Source: Occallatibacter riparius (GTDB lineage Bacteria; Acidobacteriota; Terriglobia; Terriglobales; Acidobacteriaceae). Taken from it: DNA of 64,000 nt. The stretch covers positions 4,340,001 through 4,404,000 of the forward strand of contig NZ_CP093313.1 in the NCBI RefSeq assembly GCF_025264625.1. The letters run 5' to 3'. A program made the translations under genes and the position numbers. The notes under the pieces were generated by a model. The model worked only from the letters and a program-made list of their open reading frames with translations. It did not search any database and was not told the origin of the DNA. Below, piece by piece: positions 16,777-24,947 of this stretch (position 1 is the first letter of the stretch; each line of letters opens with the position of its first letter).

Positions 16777-17334
16777 TCACTTCTTCGGCGGGAAATCCTT
16801 CAGCAACTTCTGAATCGCCTTATCGGCTTGATCGAAGGCTTTGGACTTCTTGTCCGGATCGAGCTTCTGTTCCACCCATCCCATCCACACCGACTTGTTC
16901 GTCGCGCGATCCACAAAATTCAGCTCGACCATGCCCTCAGGCATCGGCTTGCTGCCAACTCCCGGCGGTGCCGTGTTTCCGGGCCAGTCCCCTGGATCGA
17001 GAATGGGAGCCTTGCAGTTTGCGCAGTCTGAAGCCGTCGGCGCGTTCTCCAGGCCGAAATCCGTGCCGCCCGTGAGCATCAGCACTAGATCGCCGTCCGT
17101 CTCCGCATGCGTCATGCCTTTGGCCGCCAGCTCTTGCTCGATCGCGCCCACAATATGTACGTAGAGCAGCGGATGAGCCGGGTCTTTCGCGGGTTTTTGC
17201 ACGCTGAAGCTCTTGTACTTTGAAAAATCGGCGGTCTTGTCAAACCCCACCTTGGTCTTCTGCGCAAAGCCCGCAGCAAGACCAAGCGCCACAGTCAAAA
17301 CCACTACCGCAATCCCACGACCCCGAACGAACAC
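16777..17334 (-). CDS. DUF4136-domain exported protein
   Basis: The GTG start at 17334 follows an AGGGGAG and gives 185 residues. A signal peptide (VVVLTVALGLAAGFAQ) is followed by KVGFDKTADFSKYKSFSV, the diagnostic strand of DUF4136, then IEQELAAKGMTH and ELNFVDRATNKSVWMGWVEQ. A CANC pair sits in the middle insertion. DUF4136 proteins are periplasmic or lipoprotein-like with unknown role; no lipobox is seen here. The C-terminus is lysine/proline rich. The gene is upstream of the hairpin repeat and the PadR promoter on the same strand, but the repeat and spacing argue against one transcript. Confidence 0.85.
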   Translation of the reverse strand: MFVRGRGIAVVVLTVALGLAAGFAQKTKVGFDKTADFSKYKSFSVQKPAKDPAHPLLYVHIVGAIEQELAAKGMTHAETDGDLVLMLTGGTDFGLENAPTASDCANCKAPILDPGDWPGNTAPPGVGSKPMPEGMVELNFVDRATNKSVWMGWVEQKLDPDKKSKAFDQADKAIQKLLKDFPPKK

Positions 17335-17422
17335 AGGCTCTCCCCTGCGCGGATCATCACGCGCGCAGCTCTCATCCTACGCATCCGCGCATTGGTCGCA
17401 ACTGCCACTCTGAACAGGGCAT

Positions 17423-17893
17423 CTACCCGGGATTGGCCCCGTCCTCGCCGCGCATCAGCTTTCGGATCGGTTCGTTATCCGCAAATACCTGCCACTCGGC
17501 AACCAGTCCGTCCTCGATCCGCGCTCGCACCGCTGCCGGCGTCTGCCACTTGTTCATCAATTTCGAGGTCCCGTCGGGAAGCACCATGGGCATGCCCGTC
17601 GCGCGCACGCTTTCGAATCCATGGGAATACGTGCCCCCCGCAATGCCCAGCATCACCACCGCCGATTCGTTTACATACGTCTCTTCAACCTGAAGTTGAT
17701 AATCGGGAACCATCTGGAAGTAGAGCTTCCAGCCCTCGCGCATGCTCTCGCGCCCGCGCGCCACGTTCCCCAGCGAGTCGGTGAACAGATGATCGGGAGT
17801 CATCAGGTTCGCCACCGCATTCACATCCTGCCGATTGATCGCGTCCACAAACCGCTGCGCCACCCCAACCGTGTCCTGCACGTCTCCGCTCAT
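17423..17893 (-). CDS. SnoaL-like / NTF2-fold protein
   Basis: The 156-residue cytoplasmic protein begins with a helix VAQRFVDAINRQDVNAVANLMTPDH, then LGNVARGRESMREGWKLYFQMVPDYQLQVEETYV, and late strands KWQTPAAVRARIEDGLVAEWQVFADNEPIRKLM. This is the SnoaL-like cone fold used by ester cyclases and many small-molecule enzymes. The family does not set a substrate. No partner enzyme is adjacent. It precedes the DUF4136 gene on the same strand with an 88-base gap. Confidence 0.8.
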   Translation of the reverse strand: MSGDVQDTVGVAQRFVDAINRQDVNAVANLMTPDHLFTDSLGNVARGRESMREGWKLYFQMVPDYQLQVEETYVNESAVVMLGIAGGTYSHGFESVRATGMPMVLPDGTSKLMNKWQTPAAVRARIEDGLVAEWQVFADNEPIRKLMRGEDGANPG

Positions 17894-17968
17894 CCGGCGA
17901 TTCTATCCGCGTTCCCTGCCGTCCGTAACCCGGGACCATCCCCAGCCACGGTAGCCAGGTCCGCATAC

Positions 17969-18013
17969 AACTGTGAGCTGCGAATTACGAACTGTGAACT
18001 GCGACCTGTGAAC
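17969..18013. repeat. Degenerate AACTGTGAACTG short repeats
   Basis: Four near-copies of (A)ACTGTGA(A/G)CTGCGA run head to tail just downstream of the zinc-ribbon gene. Comparable runs of related units are at 8071-8092, 18460-18493 and 25742-25765. Confidence 0.5.
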
Positions 18014-18017
18014 TCTT

Positions 18018-18338
18018 CTAGAGCACTTTATCCTTCGCCGCTCCCAGCCCCACCAGCGGCCCTGCCAGCGGCGCGAGAATCGCAAGGATGATCACCGGAA
18101 TTCCGATGAAGATGCCCCACCCAGTCAGGCACAGCATGATGCCGAATACCAGCGCGATCGGCGCTGCAATCAGCCCGAACAGGGCCCCGCTGAAGGCGCC
18201 TGTCACTGGAGCGGGCTCATGCTCGTGCCCCGCCGTAGCAATCTCCGCCGTCGGCCCCTCAATCTTCGCACCGCACTGGGGGCAGAATACCCATTCCGCA
18301 TCCATATGCTCGCCGCACTTCAAGCACCCGCCGTTCAT
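18018..18338 (-). CDS. Zinc-ribbon membrane protein, hypothetical
   Basis: The ATG at 18338 follows GGGAGG with good spacing and gives 106 residues. The N-terminus carries a rubredoxin-like zinc ribbon: CLKCGEHM and, 14 residues on, CPQCGAKIEG. After an acidic linker there are two or three hydrophobic helices (FGLIAAPIALVFGIMLCL, GIFIGIPVIILAILAPLAG). Small zinc-ribbon plus transmembrane proteins are common and mostly uncharacterised. It is not in an operon with its neighbours. Confidence 0.75.
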   Translation of the reverse strand: MNGGCLKCGEHMDAEWVFCPQCGAKIEGPTAEIATAGHEHEPAPVTGAFSGALFGLIAAPIALVFGIMLCLTGWGIFIGIPVIILAILAPLAGPLVGLGAAKDKVL

Positions 18339-18824
18339 ACACACCTCCCGAACGGCCCACAATGCTACGCCCGTCGCACGCCTCAGGATGTGAGCCCCAA
18401 CACACTCGCACGCTCACCGCATACTGGCACTTCTCTGCCGTCGAGCGTCGCCGTACGGAGCTGATAACCGAAAACCGGCAACTGAAATCAGCTCTACGCG
18501 CGTGATCGCCATCACAGACCTGCATCCATGAACGCGTTACCGTACTTCCTGACGGCGGTGGTGTCTTTCTGCTTCATTTCTTGAACACGTTTGGTCGTAT
18601 GTTTACTAGAAAATTAGCTACCCCTCCCCCTGTTTTGGCTTCTCCCTATGTTCGCTTTTTGAGGGGTGCTTAAGGGGCAAACCATTCAAAATAAGCTGTT
18701 TAAGTTGATACAATAAACCATATTGAGAATCCTGAGAATTTGGCGCCAATAGGGCCCAAGGCTAACGAGTTAGTAAACCGTAGGTTCACAAAGCCTGCTC
18801 TCCATTCCTGTATCGTGGAATCGC
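18339..18824. other. 486-base intergenic region with a low-GC block
   Basis: No gene is seen. From about 18541 to 18780 the GC content falls well below the surrounding sequence. It contains a C-rich tract, ACCCCTC (18621-18627), with its inverse GAGGGGT (18662-18668), and then AAGCTGTTTAAGTTGATAC and AATAAACCATATTGAG. The last part may be the promoter of the barrel gene at 18825. A degenerate CTGATAACCGAAAACC-type repeat is at 18460-18493. Confidence 0.45.
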
Positions 18825-19652
18825 GTGCCGATCCGCAGATTCCGCCTCCTCATCCTGCTTGTTGTGTGTGCTCCTTGGCACGCCGCAACGCTGCACGCCC
18901 AAATGCCCTTCTACACCGACGACCCCGCCGTCACGGAGCGCCGCGTGGTCCACTTCGAGTTCTTCAACGAATTTGACGCGCTCCAGTCCTCGCAATACCC
19001 CAACCTCAACCAGAACACCGCCAACTTCAAGCTGAACTACGGCTTTGCCCACAATCTCGAAGGCGACATCGACCTTCCGTATCTCTCCATCTACCGCTCT
19101 AAGCAGCACGAGACGTCAGCGGGCGTCGGCGACCTCGATCTCGGCCTTAAATGGGGCATCCGCAAGCTCGATACCAAGTCGTACATCCCGGCACTCGGCG
19201 CCAGCCTCTACATCGAATTCCCAACCGGCAACGTCCAGCAGGAACTCGGCTCCGGCCTCCACGACTACTGGCTGAACTCCATCGCCCAGGAGCCCTTCGG
19301 CGACAAGACCCGCCTGACCGCCAACTTCGGCTACCTCTTCGCCGGCAACACCAGCACCGGCGTCATAGGAGTTTCGACAACGCGCGGCCACGTCTACACC
19401 GGCGGCCTGTCGCTGCTCCACGACTTCACGAAAGACCTCACCCTCGGCGCCGAAGCCTACGGCGGACTCGGAGACACCAAGGGCCTCGAAAAAGATCAGC
19501 TCCAGTTCCTCGGCGGCGGTTCTTACCAGCTCCGCGATGGCTTCAGCATGACCTTTGCCGTCCTGGGTGGCAAGTACGAGGCCAGCCCGCACATCGGCGG
19601 GCAGTTCGGTTTCGCCGTCGACTTCCCCAACGTTTTGAAGTCCCACGACTGA
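18825..19652 (+). CDS. Outer-membrane beta-barrel protein (phenol-pathway transporter-like)
   Basis: The GTG start gives 275 residues. A signal peptide (RLLILLVVCAPWHAATLHAQ) precedes FYTDDPAVTERRVVHFEFFNEF, then alternating strands (NFKLNYGFAHNLEGDIDLPYLSIY, GVGDLDLGLKWGIRK, LTANFGYLFAGN, GQFGFAVDF). The pattern matches the MetA-pathway phenol degradation-like barrel family (PF13557), which in these genomes is often a generic outer-membrane protein. The final residues are VLKSHD rather than ending in Phe, which is atypical for BAM substrates. Substrate unknown. It is followed 92 bases later by the sugar dehydrogenase on the same strand. Confidence 0.75.
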   Translation: MPIRRFRLLILLVVCAPWHAATLHAQMPFYTDDPAVTERRVVHFEFFNEFDALQSSQYPNLNQNTANFKLNYGFAHNLEGDIDLPYLSIYRSKQHETSAGVGDLDLGLKWGIRKLDTKSYIPALGASLYIEFPTGNVQQELGSGLHDYWLNSIAQEPFGDKTRLTANFGYLFAGNTSTGVIGVSTTRGHVYTGGLSLLHDFTKDLTLGAEAYGGLGDTKGLEKDQLQFLGGGSYQLRDGFSMTFAVLGGKYEASPHIGGQFGFAVDFPNVLKSHD

Positions 19653-19743
19653 GCACGATAGTCTAAGCAAAGAATGCGGTTGCCGGCTCGGGCGCTGGGA
19701 TTCTCGTCTAGCTGTCGGATCGCTCCCCAATAACGAGGTCACG

Positions 19744-21318
19744 ATGAAGCATCTGACGATTGCAGCGCTGTCCTTGGCCCTCGCTTCGAGCAGCGCCTAC
19801 GCGCAGGTGAACGCGGGCGAACAGAAGGACGACCCGAACCTGCCGTTCACCATCACCCAGGTCACCACGTTGAGTCTGCCGTGGCGCATCGCCTTCCTCC
19901 CCGACGGCCGCATGCTCATCACCGAAAAGACCGGCGGCCTGCAACTCGTCACCCAGCAGGGTGAAAAGACTCCGGTTACCAATGTCCCCGCGGTGCTCTG
20001 GGAGGGGCAGGGCGGAATGCTCGGCGTCTTCACCTCGCCGCATTATGCGCAGGACCACAGCGTCTATCTGACCTACTCCGAGCCCGGCGACGGCGGTTCC
20101 AGCCTCGCGCTTGCGCGGGCCCAGTTGAAGATCGGCGACAACACTGCCAGTCTCGAAAACCTCAAGGTGATCTGGCGCGACGGCGAGCGTGGCGAAGGCG
20201 GTCAGTTCGGCGCGGCCATCGCCTTCTCGCCGGACAGCAAATATCTCTACCTCTCAAGTGGCGACCGCCAGCGCATGACGCCGGCCCAGGATCCCAACCA
20301 GCCGCTCGGCAAAATCCTGCGTCTTACGCTCGACGGCAAGCCCGCTCCCGGCAATCCCATGGCGGGCAAAACCGGCGCAGCCACCGTGCCAATCATCAAC
20401 CCGCCCGACGACACGGAGAAAGCTAAGCCCGCTCCGGTCGTTCGCACCTACACCTTTCCCGGCCCCAACCTTACGCCCTCGGAGACATGGGCATCCGGCT
20501 TCCGCACTCCCTATGGCCTGGCGTTCGCGCCGGATGGACGGCTGTGGGAAGTGGAGCACGGCCCTCGCGGCGGCGACGAGCTCAACCTCATCGAACGCGG
20601 CAAGAATTACGGCTGGCCGCTGGTCTCGTACGGACACAACTACAACGGCGTCCCGATCCCGAGTCCCGATACGCGCGCTGACCTCGCCAAGCCCGTCATC
20701 TACTGGGATCCTGTCATCGCTCCGGGCAACCTGATGTTCTACAAGGGCGCAATGTTCCCGCAGTGGGACGGCTCAGCCTTTGTTAGCGGCCTTTCAACCG
20801 AGGCACTTGTCCGGATCACCTTCGACGGCAAAGGCGGAGCGCAGGCCGTCGATCGTTGGAAAGTGGGCCACCGCGTTCGCGACGTCGAGGTCGCACCCGA
20901 CGGCGCGTTATGGATGGTCGAGGACGCCAAGCCCGGCGGTCTCTTCCGCCTCACTCCGGTGGGAATGGCTGTCGCGGCTCCGAAAGCGCCGGCCGCGCAG
21001 CCGGGAACGCCCGCTCAGCCGCCGAGTGAATCTGCGGCGGCCGGTACCTCGGATGCCGATCACGCAAAGAGCATCATAGACAACAATAACTGTCTGCTGT
21101 GTCATCGCATAGGACGCACCGGTGGCGATATGGGCCCGTCGTTAAACGGAGTTGGCACGCGGCGCACGGCGGACCAGATCACGTCGACGATCATGAGCCC
21201 GCCTGCCAAAACCAGCGCCGGCACCACTAACCCGATGCCTCCCTATAAGGACAAGATCAGCGAAGAAGACCTGAAGAAACTGGTGGAGTATCTCAGGACT
21301 TTGCCGGCTACACCTTAA
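19744..21318 (+). CDS. Periplasmic PQQ sugar dehydrogenase fused to cytochrome c
   Basis: The 524-residue product has a signal peptide (ALSLALASSSAYAQ). Residues 35-400 are a soluble aldose dehydrogenase-type propeller: LPWRIAFLPDGRMLITEKTG, LWEGQGGMLGV, LYLSSGDR, EHGPRGGDELNLI and NYGWPLVSYGHNYNG, which match the GSDH family with its conserved histidine (EHGPRGGDE). After an alanine/proline linker a class I cytochrome c follows: CLLCH haem motif near 449 and a distal methionine in NPMPPYKD near 497. The enzyme should oxidise sugars in the periplasm and pass electrons straight to its own haem. It converges on the hydrolase gene with only 3 bases between stops. Confidence 0.9.
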   Translation: MKHLTIAALSLALASSSAYAQVNAGEQKDDPNLPFTITQVTTLSLPWRIAFLPDGRMLITEKTGGLQLVTQQGEKTPVTNVPAVLWEGQGGMLGVFTSPHYAQDHSVYLTYSEPGDGGSSLALARAQLKIGDNTASLENLKVIWRDGERGEGGQFGAAIAFSPDSKYLYLSSGDRQRMTPAQDPNQPLGKILRLTLDGKPAPGNPMAGKTGAATVPIINPPDDTEKAKPAPVVRTYTFPGPNLTPSETWASGFRTPYGLAFAPDGRLWEVEHGPRGGDELNLIERGKNYGWPLVSYGHNYNGVPIPSPDTRADLAKPVIYWDPVIAPGNLMFYKGAMFPQWDGSAFVSGLSTEALVRITFDGKGGAQAVDRWKVGHRVRDVEVAPDGALWMVEDAKPGGLFRLTPVGMAVAAPKAPAAQPGTPAQPPSESAAAGTSDADHAKSIIDNNNCLLCHRIGRTGGDMGPSLNGVGTRRTADQITSTIMSPPAKTSAGTTNPMPPYKDKISEEDLKKLVEYLRTLPATP

Positions 21319-21321
21319 GCT

Positions 21322-22635
21322 CTACTTCCGCGGATCGACCAGCGCGGAGTACACAGCAGAGTGCGTTCTGTAGGCCAGCGGGTGGTTGTCGCCGCCGCCC
21401 ATCCGCTGGATCATTCCGACGAACACAACGTCATTGGTCGGGTCCACCCAGAACCAGGTTCCGGCGGCGCCGTCCCAGAAATAGGTTCCGGCGCCGTCCG
21501 GCAGGTTAGCCTCTGCGGGGTCGAACACTACCGCGCCGTCATAGCCGTAGCCGAATCCCGGCCGCATCACGTGCATTCCGATGCCGAACTGACCGGTCAT
21601 CAGCTCTTTGGGCAGATGGTTCGACATCATCAGCTTCACCGAAGCGGGTGACAGCACCCGCACTCCGTTCAGCTCGCCGCCGTTCGCGAGCATCTGCGCA
21701 AATCGGTAGTAGTCCTCTGCGGTCGACACGAGCCCCCCGCCACCTGAGGCGAGCTTTGGCTCTTCGGAATAATCCGTCGGCGGCCCTGCTGCTTCCTGCG
21801 TAGGAACCAGCTTCCCCTTGTCGTCGCGATAGTTCGATGCAAAGCGCGAGCGCTTGTCAGCCGGAACATAGAAGCCGGCGTCTTTCATCCCGAGTGGCGC
21901 AAAAATGTGGTCGTGCATGAACTGCGGCAGACTCTGGCCTGAATACTTCTCAATGACATATCCCTGCACATCCATCGACATGGAATACTGCCAGCCCTTG
22001 CCGGGTTGATACGCCAGGGGAAGCTTCGCCAGCCTGTCGATCATCTCTTGCAGGTTCGCGGCCGCCAACGGCTTGGCTTCCTTGTACAAATCATCCATCT
22101 TGCTGTTGCCGAACCCATAGAGAAAGCCAGCAGAGTGCGACATCAGCTCCCGCATCGTGGGCGCGTGCTCGGGGTCCACCAGGATCGGCTTGCCGTCGCC
22201 ATCAACTCCGTTGAACACCTTCAGATTGGCGAACTCGGGAACGTACTTCGATATCGGATCGGCGGGCAGCCACTTGCCCTGCTCGAACAGGATCATCATT
22301 GACACGCCCGTGATCGGCTTGGTCATCGAGTAGTCGCGGAAAATGGTGTCCTTCGTCATCGGCGCGTTGATAGCCAGGTCCTTCACGCCGTACGTGCGGT
22401 ACTCGACGATCTTGCCGTGCCGCGCGAGGATCGTGACGGCTCCGGCCAGGTGCTTCTCGTCGACTTCGGCCTGGATGATCTTGTGCAGGTTCTCGAGGCG
22501 CTCTGTTGAGAAGCCGACTGTCTCTGGCTTCACTGTCTGCATTGAGACAGCATCGCGTCCGCTGCCCTGCGCTGGCGCGTGCGACGCCAGCCCAGACAGC
22601 AGCAACGCGACAAACCCGATCTTGCGCATCATCAT
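21322..22635 (-). CDS. Secreted serine hydrolase, beta-lactamase/class C fold
   Basis: The 437-residue product starts MMMRKIGFVALLLSGLASHAPAQ (signal peptide) after GGAG. The SxxK motif is SMTK (nucleophile serine near 100), the YxN-type second motif lies in WQYSMSMDVQGYVIEKYSG, and the third motif region is in YFWDGAAGTWFWVDP. This is PF00144, which includes esterases, D-aminopeptidases and penicillin-binding-like hydrolases rather than true resistance enzymes. The substrate is not evident. It has its own promoter region shared with the divergent gene at 22742. Confidence 0.88.
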   Translation of the reverse strand: MMMRKIGFVALLLSGLASHAPAQGSGRDAVSMQTVKPETVGFSTERLENLHKIIQAEVDEKHLAGAVTILARHGKIVEYRTYGVKDLAINAPMTKDTIFRDYSMTKPITGVSMMILFEQGKWLPADPISKYVPEFANLKVFNGVDGDGKPILVDPEHAPTMRELMSHSAGFLYGFGNSKMDDLYKEAKPLAAANLQEMIDRLAKLPLAYQPGKGWQYSMSMDVQGYVIEKYSGQSLPQFMHDHIFAPLGMKDAGFYVPADKRSRFASNYRDDKGKLVPTQEAAGPPTDYSEEPKLASGGGGLVSTAEDYYRFAQMLANGGELNGVRVLSPASVKLMMSNHLPKELMTGQFGIGMHVMRPGFGYGYDGAVVFDPAEANLPDGAGTYFWDGAAGTWFWVDPTNDVVFVGMIQRMGGGDNHPLAYRTHSAVYSALVDPRK

Positions 22636-22741
22636 GGAAATCTCCGTATCTCCGGCCGCATCACTGGCAGGCCCTGGAACCGGGACCGTTATATCAGACC
22701 GGACCGGTGAACCCGTTTACAGATGGTGATCTCAAGATAGA

Positions 22742-23215
22742 ATGGCGAGCATGTACACGCTCGCCAAGCAGTTCGCCTTTGTGTTCGTCGCAATTCTGAC
22801 AGCGAGTTTCGGCACAGCCGCCTTCGCGCAATCGGCGGAGGAGCAGGCGGTGCTGGCCCCAATTCAGGCGATGTTCGATGGCATGGCTAAGCGGGATGCT
22901 GCCGCGATCAAGGCGCCCACGTTGCCGGGTGGCACCATGGTGCTGATGCGCGACGGCAAGCCCGCGCAGATGACGTTCGAAGCTTTCGCAGATCGCGTTG
23001 GAAAACCCGGCCCCACGCAGATTGAAGAACGCATTCACGATCCCCTGGTGAAGATCGATAACGATCTTGCTGTAGTGTGGGCGCCGTTCGACTTTCTGGT
23101 GGACGGCAAGGTCGATCACTGCGGAACGGATCTGTTCAATGTGGTTCGCGTCGAAGGGAAATGGATGATTGCGAGCGTGGCCGATACCGGCAGGAAGAAT
23201 TGCTCCGCAAAATGA
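22742..23215 (+). CDS. Exported NTF2-like (DUF4440-type) protein
   Basis: The 157-residue protein starts MASMYTLAKQFAFVFVAILTASFGTAAFAQ, a signal peptide. The mature part opens EEQAVLAPIQAMFDGMAKRDAAAIKA and ends DLFNVVRVEGKWMIASVADTGRKNC, a typical NTF2-like fold with a strand WAPFDFLVDGKVDHCGTD. Two cysteines may form a disulphide. No catalytic residues can be named. The next gene overlaps its stop by ATGA, so the two are translationally coupled. Confidence 0.8.
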   Translation: MASMYTLAKQFAFVFVAILTASFGTAAFAQSAEEQAVLAPIQAMFDGMAKRDAAAIKAPTLPGGTMVLMRDGKPAQMTFEAFADRVGKPGPTQIEERIHDPLVKIDNDLAVVWAPFDFLVDGKVDHCGTDLFNVVRVEGKWMIASVADTGRKNCSAK

Positions 23216-23633
23216 AAGCAGGGCAGCGCGCGATGACCTCCGACCTCTTCCGACTGAATGGCGCTGTTGTGCGAGATGCCGCTGTTGAAGCGTGGTTAAG
23301 CGAGCACGACGGCGAGCTGGGAGCGATCGCGCGCCACTGGTTCAGGTGATCCGGACGTGTGGCGACGAGGTGCGCGAGCTTCTGCACGATGGCTGCCCGA
23401 CGGCCTGCCTGGGTGATGTTGCCTTTGCCTACGTCAACGTGTTCGCGGCGCACGTCAACGTCGGCTTCTTTCAGGGAGCGGCCTTCCTCGATCCGGCGCG
23501 GCTGCTTGAGGGGAACGGCAAGCGGATGCGGCATGTGAAGCTGAGGCCGGAGACGCGGCTCAATGCGGAGGCGCTGAGCGAGCTGATTGCCGCGGCGTAC
23601 GCAGATATCAAGTCGCGGATTGAGAACGGGTAG
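23212..23633 (+). pseudogene. DUF1801-family gene with a frameshift
   Basis: The ATG at 23212 overlaps the previous stop. The first frame reads VEAWLSEHDGELGAIARHWFR and stops at 23349. The next frame continues without a start: QVIRTCGDEVRELLHDGCPTACLGDVAFAYVNVF, then VGFFQGAAFLDPARLLEGNGKRMRHVKLRP to a stop at 23633. Together they form one full-length DUF1801 protein. Adding one base after TGGTTC at about 23343 restores WFQVIR. It is either a recent single-base loss, a programmed slip or a sequence error; the intact second half favours a very recent event or an error. The 3' end overlaps the convergent TetR gene by 26 bases. Confidence 0.8.
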
Positions 23634-24273
23634 AGCGCCGGGGCTTTCGCATGAGCAACTGAAAGTGTTCGCGCAGCGCTTTTACGGTGCGGTCGAAAGG
23701 ATCTACCGAGCCATAGGAACGGGATAGCATGACTCCGCCTTCCATCACGGCGAGGACGTAGGTTGCGAGGGCGTCGATGTCAGTGCCTTTCGGCAGCTTT
23801 GCCTCTTCAAGGCAAGCCCGAACGGCGCCGATCCAGCCGCGGAAATTCTCTGCAATGAGTTTGTGAGCAGGCCGGTTCTCGGGGTCGATCTCGAGCGCCA
23901 GGCGTCCCAGCGGACAGCCGTATTGCGCATCCGTCATCAGAATGCGCCCGCGATAGCCCTCGAGAATGGCGAAGATGCGCTCGATGGGCCTTGATGTGGC
24001 CGCGTATGCCGGCTCGACGATCATGGGGTGGAGCGCGACGAGGTAGCTTTCGAGCACTTCTCGTAACAGGGCTTCCTTGCTGTCGAAGAAATGGTAGAAG
24101 CTGCCGGAGTTCACCTTGGAATGGGCCAGCAGGTCGGCCATTGAGGTGCCGGCAAAGCCGCGTTCCCAGAACAGGTAGCGGGCGGACTCGACCAGCCGCT
24201 GGCGCGTGGCGGGGCCTGCTCCCTGCAGGAGGGTGGGCTTCCTTACCGTCGAGGTTGGGACTACGTTGGCCAT
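23608..24273 (-). CDS. TetR/AcrR-family repressor
   Basis: The 221-residue protein has an N-terminal TetR HTH: TRQRLVESARYLFWERGFAGTSMADLLAHSKVNSGSFYHFFDSKEALLREVLESYL. The C-terminal ligand domain contains ILEGYRGRILMTDAQYGCPLGRLALEIDPEN, similar to the TetR_C_33/LmrA-like group with a CPxGxLALE motif. It is divergent from the SRPBCC-DUF1761 operon, with two palindromes between (24332-24347 and 24355-24370), and so is likely a repressor of that operon and of itself. The ligand is unknown. Confidence 0.92.
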   Translation of the reverse strand: MANVVPTSTVRKPTLLQGAGPATRQRLVESARYLFWERGFAGTSMADLLAHSKVNSGSFYHFFDSKEALLREVLESYLVALHPMIVEPAYAATSRPIERIFAILEGYRGRILMTDAQYGCPLGRLALEIDPENRPAHKLIAENFRGWIGAVRACLEEAKLPKGTDIDALATYVLAVMEGGVMLSRSYGSVDPFDRTVKALREHFQLLMRKPRRSTRSQSAT

Positions 24274-24331
24274 GAGAGAAGACCTCAGAGATTGTTAGGG
24301 AACCGCTTGACAAGTCAGCTTACGGTAGTTT

Positions 24332-24370
24332 ACTTGATTAATCAACCAACGACTACTTGAACGATCAACC
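24332..24370. promoter_or_regulatory. Tandem TetR-type operators
   Basis: ACTTGATTAATCAACC (24332-24347) contains the perfect palindrome TTGATTAATCAA. ACTTGAACGATCAACC (24355-24370) repeats the same half sites TTGA...TCAA with a different centre. The two are 23 bases apart. A TTGACA at 24307-24312 may be the -35 box of the SRPBCC promoter. The sites lie between the divergent TetR gene and the SRPBCC gene start. Confidence 0.7.
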
Positions 24371-24386
24371 AAGCGAGGTCTTCCTG

Positions 24387-24947
24387 ATGAAAACTGCTGT
24401 ACTCGCTCTTCTCCTTGCGGCCGGCATCCCAGCGCATGCGACCTGCGCTGGGCAGCCGGACGATAAGGCGAAAGTGTTGCAAATCGAGCTTTCCATCCCT
24501 GCGCCCGTGCACGAGGTGTGGCAGGCATTCACCACCGAACAGGGATTGACCACCTGGCTCGCGCCCAGTGTATCCGTGGATTTGAAACCCGGTGGCGACT
24601 GGCTGGTGAAGTTTCCAGGAAGCACTGGAGGAGGGACGATCGTTAGTTTCGTCCCAGAGAAGGAGATTGTGATCAATGCGCTTGCGCCCGACCGATTCCC
24701 GAATGTGAGGGTCGCGCGAACCCGCGCAGTTTTTACGTTCACGCCGGCAGGAGGCAGCACGCTCGTCCGTCTGACGCAAACCGGCTGGCAGAGCGGAGCT
24801 GAATGGGACGCTGCCTACGAATACCTAGCCGGGGGTAACGCCCAATTGCTCGCGATGCTACACCACCGTTTTGTGGCAGGACCAACTGACTGGCAAAAAG
24901 CAATGGCGATCGCGCCGAAGCCCGTCTCCAAAGGAGAGAAGCAATGA
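24387..24947 (+). CDS. Exported SRPBCC (AHSA1-like) domain protein
   Basis: The ATG at 24387 gives MKTAVLALLLAAGIPAHATCA, a signal peptide, and 186 residues; an upstream start would put ten residues ahead of it. The body is an AHSA1-type START fold: LSIPAPVHEVWQAFTTEQGLTTWLAP, VSVDLKPGGDWLVKFPG, and VRLTQTGWQSGAEWDAAYEYL. Most members are cytoplasmic, so export is odd. The family binds small hydrophobic molecules. The next gene overlaps its stop by ATGA. It is the first gene of a TetR-controlled operon. Confidence 0.88.
   Translation: MKTAVLALLLAAGIPAHATCAGQPDDKAKVLQIELSIPAPVHEVWQAFTTEQGLTTWLAPSVSVDLKPGGDWLVKFPGSTGGGTIVSFVPEKEIVINALAPDRFPNVRVARTRAVFTFTPAGGSTLVRLTQTGWQSGAEWDAAYEYLAGGNAQLLAMLHHRFVAGPTDWQKAMAIAPKPVSKGEKQ

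Noticed and set aside
18541-18780. tRNA, rRNA or CRISPR in the low-GC block
   Set aside because: No cloverleaf, no repeat-spacer pattern, and no conserved RNA core could be found.
21322-22635. Antibiotic-resistance beta-lactamase
   Set aside because: The SxxK motif belongs to a broad esterase/peptidase family, and no further resistance hallmark is present.
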